DNA of 64,000 nucleotides from Adiantum capillus-veneris. Taxonomy: Eukaryota > Streptophyta > Polypodiopsida > Polypodiales > Pteridaceae. Position 1 is the stretch's first letter. Every line of letters starts with the position of its first letter. The translations under genes were made by a program, and so were the position numbers. Shown piece after piece: positions 60,701 to 64,000 of this stretch. The stretch spans positions 69,334,912 through 69,398,911 of the forward strand of contig CM043963.1 of NCBI GenBank assembly GCA_014529385.2, given 5' to 3'. Under the pieces are notes generated by a model. The model searched no databases, was not told the DNA's origin, and saw nothing but the letters and a program-made list of their open reading frames with translations.

Positions 60701-61519
60701 TATGACTAGCAAGTGACTTTATTTATAAACGTTTGAACGGCCACTCATAATCTTTGTTCGTTGTAGTATAAGTCATACACAGCAGCATGGTGTAAAGGTC
60801 GACATTTTAGGGTGGAACGAATCGACAAAAAGTGTTTTACTCAAGATTGTGGAATCATGGCAAAATTTGAATAGTCTAGTCGACGACGTTCCTCTGATGC
60901 AGATCCTGTGGTGACGGAACTCACTTACTTCGGCACGCTGCAAGAGATTTTGAGGATCGATTACAGAGGATTTTTTGTTGACTTGTTCGATGTGCAATGG
61001 TTCAAGATAATCATGGAGGGTCACAACGCTACTGTGCGTAGAGGAGAGTCTGGTTTTCTTGAGGTGGATTCTACTAAGAAATGGACTGACCTAAGAGACA
61101 CTTTTGTACTACCCGAGCATTGTGAACAAGTAAGTATGTAAATAGTTAACATCCCCCTTTTACAAGTTATGTGCTTGAAAGCTCTCATGTAAGTTATGTG
61201 GCTCTGACAGGTAATATTTCATCCTACAAAGTCTACATCAAACTGGTGGTACGTCATAGAGGTAGCTTCTCGTAGTGCAAGGACGTATGAAGGCTACCAT
61301 GTGCCAATCACAACGGCATCAATGGAGGAGATCAGAGAAGATGCTCAATCAGAAGCCGCTGCGGTGGTGCCAGACGAGCATACCGTTGCCACTACTCTAT
61401 ATGGGTTGCATGCAGAGAAGCTACAAAATGAAACAGAGGATATGTGTTTAAACGGAGAGCTATATATAGATATAGGAAGTTATGCTGAGTTATGCGAGGA
61501 TGAGAGAGAGATCTCTTAA
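57791..61519 (+). CDS. tnp2: tnp2-type CACTA transposase, six exons, one in-frame stop
   Basis: Exons are 57791-58323, 58420-59159, 59243-59847, 59922-60686, 60767-61129 and 61211-61519. All introns are GT-AG and all junctions keep frame (for example ALF-RLLKEH and ECS-GLQTSG), giving about 1104 codons. The N-terminus has the Cys/His transposase-associated motif CPCNQCKH. Exon 2 opens the tnp2 domain (ILQNLGMDYNSIHACPNDCI, CPKCDSERY) and carries DGVNPFDQRSTSYSVWPVVI and PGLTECS. Exon 3 continues with GYRACVTCGPRLN and LLDPMHIFKNVGNLLWDHL. Exon 4 contains KSAQQCGDEVTEEEWEYSRG. TNP2 recognises the terminal repeats and cuts. A TAG at 60872-60874, 35 codons into exon 5, truncates it near residue 916. 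The frame stays open afterwards, so the stop is a recent point change. The catalytic region lies before the stop. Confidence 0.88.
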
Positions 61520-61791
61520 AGCCACAAATATTGTATTTGAACAATTTTGCTCCGTGTTGTAAAAGCTCTAGCTCTCTAAGTACCTTCCATGGTGTATAAC
61601 GCTCTTTTCTACTCGCGCTCACATCTTTTGATTGAAAATTCTGAGTTTTTGACTTGCCTCTTCTATCACTCAATTCATTGCGTCATTGTATTTATATGTG
61701 TCATTACGTCATTGTATTTAATGGTCTTTGCGTCATTGTCTACTCTATTCATTCAATATTAAGTTTAAATATTCGTGTGTTTAATGCAGGT
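61520..61791. other. Spacer between the two CACTA genes
   Basis: AT-rich. The second gene's ATG at 61792 follows a TTAATGCAG acceptor by two bases, so its leader exon lies in or before this spacer. Confidence 0.5.
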
Positions 61792-63101
61792 ATGGATGAT
61801 GAGGAGTTTCTTTCTTCTTTGTCACCGAAGCAGAGACACTGGTACGTGGAGCGTCATCGCTCTGGCGCATCATCGCGCGTTCCTACTCCATCCGCATCTC
61901 CCTCTCTTTCGGAGCATTCGACGCGCTCCGAAGCTTCGGCGTCGACGAGACGAGCTTCACACTCGTCTAGACACCGGCGCTCTAGTGGTGGCGGTGGCGG
62001 TTGTTGTGGGGATTCCGCCACCGATACCTCCACACCGCCTCGTGTTCGACGAGGCTCTTTACCCTCCCCTTCTTTGTCCGCCCCCACACCAGCCACATCA
62101 TCGCCATCTACGCCAGGTTTTGCACGGCTGACTGTTCCTAGCAGCTACACACCTCTACCCACTCCGCCAGGAGCCACCCCACTCGACACTCCTCACTTCG
62201 GGGCCCAGACGCCGGTGGAGACACCTGACGTCCGTACCCCCATCGACACGCCGCTAGAGACCCCTGTCGGGACACCCAGGTTCACGCGTTACCGGTCAGA
62301 GGTCTTGTCTTACTCCGTCGACTTCAGCGGCGGTATCATCATGGATGATGACGGCAAGAAGGTGATCTCGCGCATGCGTGGTCTTTGCTCTTAGCTGTTT
62401 AGACACTACATACTAAACAAATGGAGTGAAGTACCAAGTGATTTAAAAAACAGAGTCATCAGCATACTTCATGATGAGTTTCCCGTTCCAACACGGGATC
62501 AACGCTTCAATGAAGACCTGATGAAGATTCGAATACGCGAATACTGTAAACACAAGCGTTCCGAAGTGCAAAAAGCAGTCAAGAATGGGTGGAACAGGCC
62601 AGATTGGCTGGCCAAAGAAGATTGAAAGAATGCGAAGAAAGCAGCGCGCGAGAATCCCGACAAGTGGAAGCAACAAAAGGATGCAGCCAGAGCGCGAGTA
62701 GAGGTAGGGAGATCGCACCACTTGGGGAGCGGTGGATGGGCATCATTTGATGCCGATTTTGTAAGTGTTTTCGCATTGCTCTTTATGTTCGATAGTTTAG
62801 GGTTTATGAGTTTTTTAATTCTAACATAATGAAATCTTTGTATGTTTTGACAGTGGTCGATGACAGGACGTGATCCCACACCGTACGAGCGCGAGTACGC
62901 AGGCAGGAAGGGTTTAAACGCCCTGATGGACATTCTCAGTTCTCGTGGCGGCATGGTTAGTAATAGGGTTTACTCTTTTCTATTTTTTGTATTGTTTTAT
63001 AAATGTCGTTATATGTTTATACTTACTGAAAGCTGTCTTATTGTCTTTTTTTGCAGAATCCGACAGATACGCCGCTTGGACGCGATGAGACGTCTGACTA
63101 G
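61792..63101 (+). pseudogene. Second CACTA gene (Ptta/En/Spm TNPA-like DNA-binding protein), two in-frame stops
   Basis: Three exons (61792-62760, 62854-62955, 63057-63101) with GT-AG introns in frame give about 371 codons. The N-terminal 200 residues are Ser/Thr/Pro-rich (HYWERHRS-type start, then repeated TPLDTP / TPVETP). The middle has IIMDDDGKKVISRMRG, HYILNKWSEVPSDLKNRVI and IREYCKHKRSEVQKAVKNGW. The end has HHLGSGGWASFDADFWSMTG, typical of the plant Ptta/En/Spm family. A TAG (62392-62394) and a TGA (62623-62625) interrupt an otherwise continuous frame. Proteins of this type bind subterminal repeats and assist excision. An intron removing the first stop is not excluded, but no clear sites were seen. 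Confidence 0.75.
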
Positions 63102-63440
63102 ACGACGTCAGTTTAGCCGTAGCTAGATATCATTAGTTTAGGGTTTCTCATAGCTTATGTATCATGAGACGGATTTTATACGTCTTTTTGAGTCATGTAT
63201 ATTATTACTTTTGTCACTGCAGTTCCTTTTGCCAATCAATTCTTTATGTTTATGATGTTGTACAATTGTCATTATTACATTTGTCAATCAATTCATTTTG
63301 CATATGATGTGTACAATTGTCAATTTTGCAAACAATGCGTCTTGTGGGTGACTATTTTGGGTCTATTATCTACCCTTGCACTTTTTTTAAAAAGTGAATC
63401 AAGTACAATATGGTTGATGGGTTGAATGCCCTGCCACAAA
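63102..63440. other. 3' non-coding part of the CACTA element
   Basis: AT-rich sequence with short duplications of a TTTGTCAATCAATTC-type segment (about 63225-63310). No gene. Confidence 0.5.
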
Positions 63441-63449
63441 AAAAAAATC

Positions 63450-63660
63450 TCTCGGGCGTCGCTATAATCGTCGCTATTTATGGCTCTGTAGCGTCGCTAT
63501 GAGTGTCGCTATAGTCTTCTGTGTAAACGTCGCTATAACCGTCTCTATGACCGTCGCTATGAGCGTCGTTATATAGCGACGCTTATAGCGACGCATATAG
63601 CGACGCTCGTAGTGACGATTTTAGCGACGCCGGGGGTTATAAAACCCCAGTGTATTTCCG
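63450..63660. repeat. 3' subterminal repeat cluster of the CACTA element
   Basis: At least a dozen copies of GCGTCGCTAT or its complement ATAGCGACGC occur in both orientations within 200 bp, including a close inverted pair around 63560-63590. The density is far higher than elsewhere in the window. Confidence 0.85.
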
Positions 63661-63703
63661 TCGCTAACAACGTCACAAGAGCACACAACCTCTTGTAGTG
63701 CAA

Positions 63704-64000
63704 GTTACCACCACGCAAACTCACCCTTAACCGGGGCACCGACGGTGCTCCCACGCTCCTACTCAAAAGATGTTGGCCCTCATGGACGCATGATCAAACC
63801 CCTTGGAAATGCCACATCAGCACTACGGTGCCACTATCGATGCACCACCAGACGCCATGACGCCGCCAAAAAACCACCGAGGTGCACCTCCATCAACGTT
63901 GGAAAGGGGGAAATGGAAAAACACCCGGCACACTGAATGCTTGCCTCTCTATAACCCAGTGATTTCATTGCACCCCTATCCCCTAGTAAACACACACCTA
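63704..64000. other. Right flank of the CACTA insertion
   Basis: This is the continuation of the pre-insertion DNA of 54793-55730. No family is recognised. A minus-strand frame here (SVGAPSVPRLRVSLRGGN) runs into the insertion site. Confidence 0.4.

Larger units (their letters stand above)
55731..63700 (+). mobile_element. Complete CACTA (En/Spm) DNA transposon, 7970 bp
   Basis: The ends are CACTACAAGAGG at 55731-55742 and its reverse complement CCTCTTGTAGTG at 63689-63700. They are flanked by the 3-bp duplication CAA (55728-55730 and 63701-63703), as expected for CACTA elements. Both subterminal regions are crowded with GCGACGCTCATA-type repeats, the likely binding sites of the TNPA-like protein. 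The interior carries a tnp2-type transposase gene and a Ptta-type second gene, both plus strand, and a captured gene fragment. Structure is intact, but each gene has in-frame stops. Confidence 0.95.

Overview
The window is nuclear DNA of a land plant. It holds an En/Spm (CACTA) element with plant tnp2 and Ptta-type genes, an L1-type LINE, a Ty3/gypsy element, a small Copia-derived LTR element, intron-rich genes and a megabase-style satellite. The gypsy lineage and the DUF7869-like gene make a seedless plant (fern, lycophyte or moss) plausible, but the sequence does not prove it. There are no bacterial genes, no CRISPR array and no rRNA.

Layout. 0.3-1.5 kb (minus): an FCP1/NIF-type HAD phosphatase. 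2.15-7.95 kb (minus): a three-exon gene that reads as ParB/sulfiredoxin-like fold, then a DNA-methylase-like region with a lost catalytic motif, then a C-terminal SET domain. Its last intron (2.6 kb) is filled with copies of a 20-bp motif, GGTCCACCACTTGTCCAAGC. 8.1-30.0 kb: about 50 tandem monomers of about 430 bp built on the same motif. Two monomer types largely alternate, which makes a higher-order dimer of about 865 bp. 30.1-34.2 kb: assorted minisatellites and further copies of the motif. 34.3-37.5 kb (plus): an intact, intronless 1069-aa ORF with a DUF8039-like N-terminus and a DUF7869-like (DDE/RNase H-like) core, divergent from the ParB/SET gene. 37.5-40.2 kb: AT-rich DNA with no recognisable gene.

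40.2-53.6 kb is a nest. A minus-strand LINE is split by a Ty3/gypsy element (LTRs 41857-43804 and 49812-51867, also minus strand), and its 3' part is also split by a short inverted-repeat element. 53.6-54.8 kb is a TRIM-like Copia derivative. 55731-63700 is a structurally complete CACTA element with 12-bp terminal inverted repeats and a 3-bp CAA target duplication. It carries tnp2 (six exons), a second Ptta-type gene (three exons) and a captured fragment resembling a heavy-metal-associated (HMA/HIPP) gene.

How it fits together. The left 34 kb looks like one locus: three genes embedded in a single family of repeats that stops abruptly at the DUF7869-like gene. The right 24 kb is layered transposon insertions. 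Stop codons in the CACTA and gypsy genes are substitutions compatible with C-to-T decay of methylated cytosines. Breaks in the ParB/SET gene are single-base homopolymer indels, which could be read errors.
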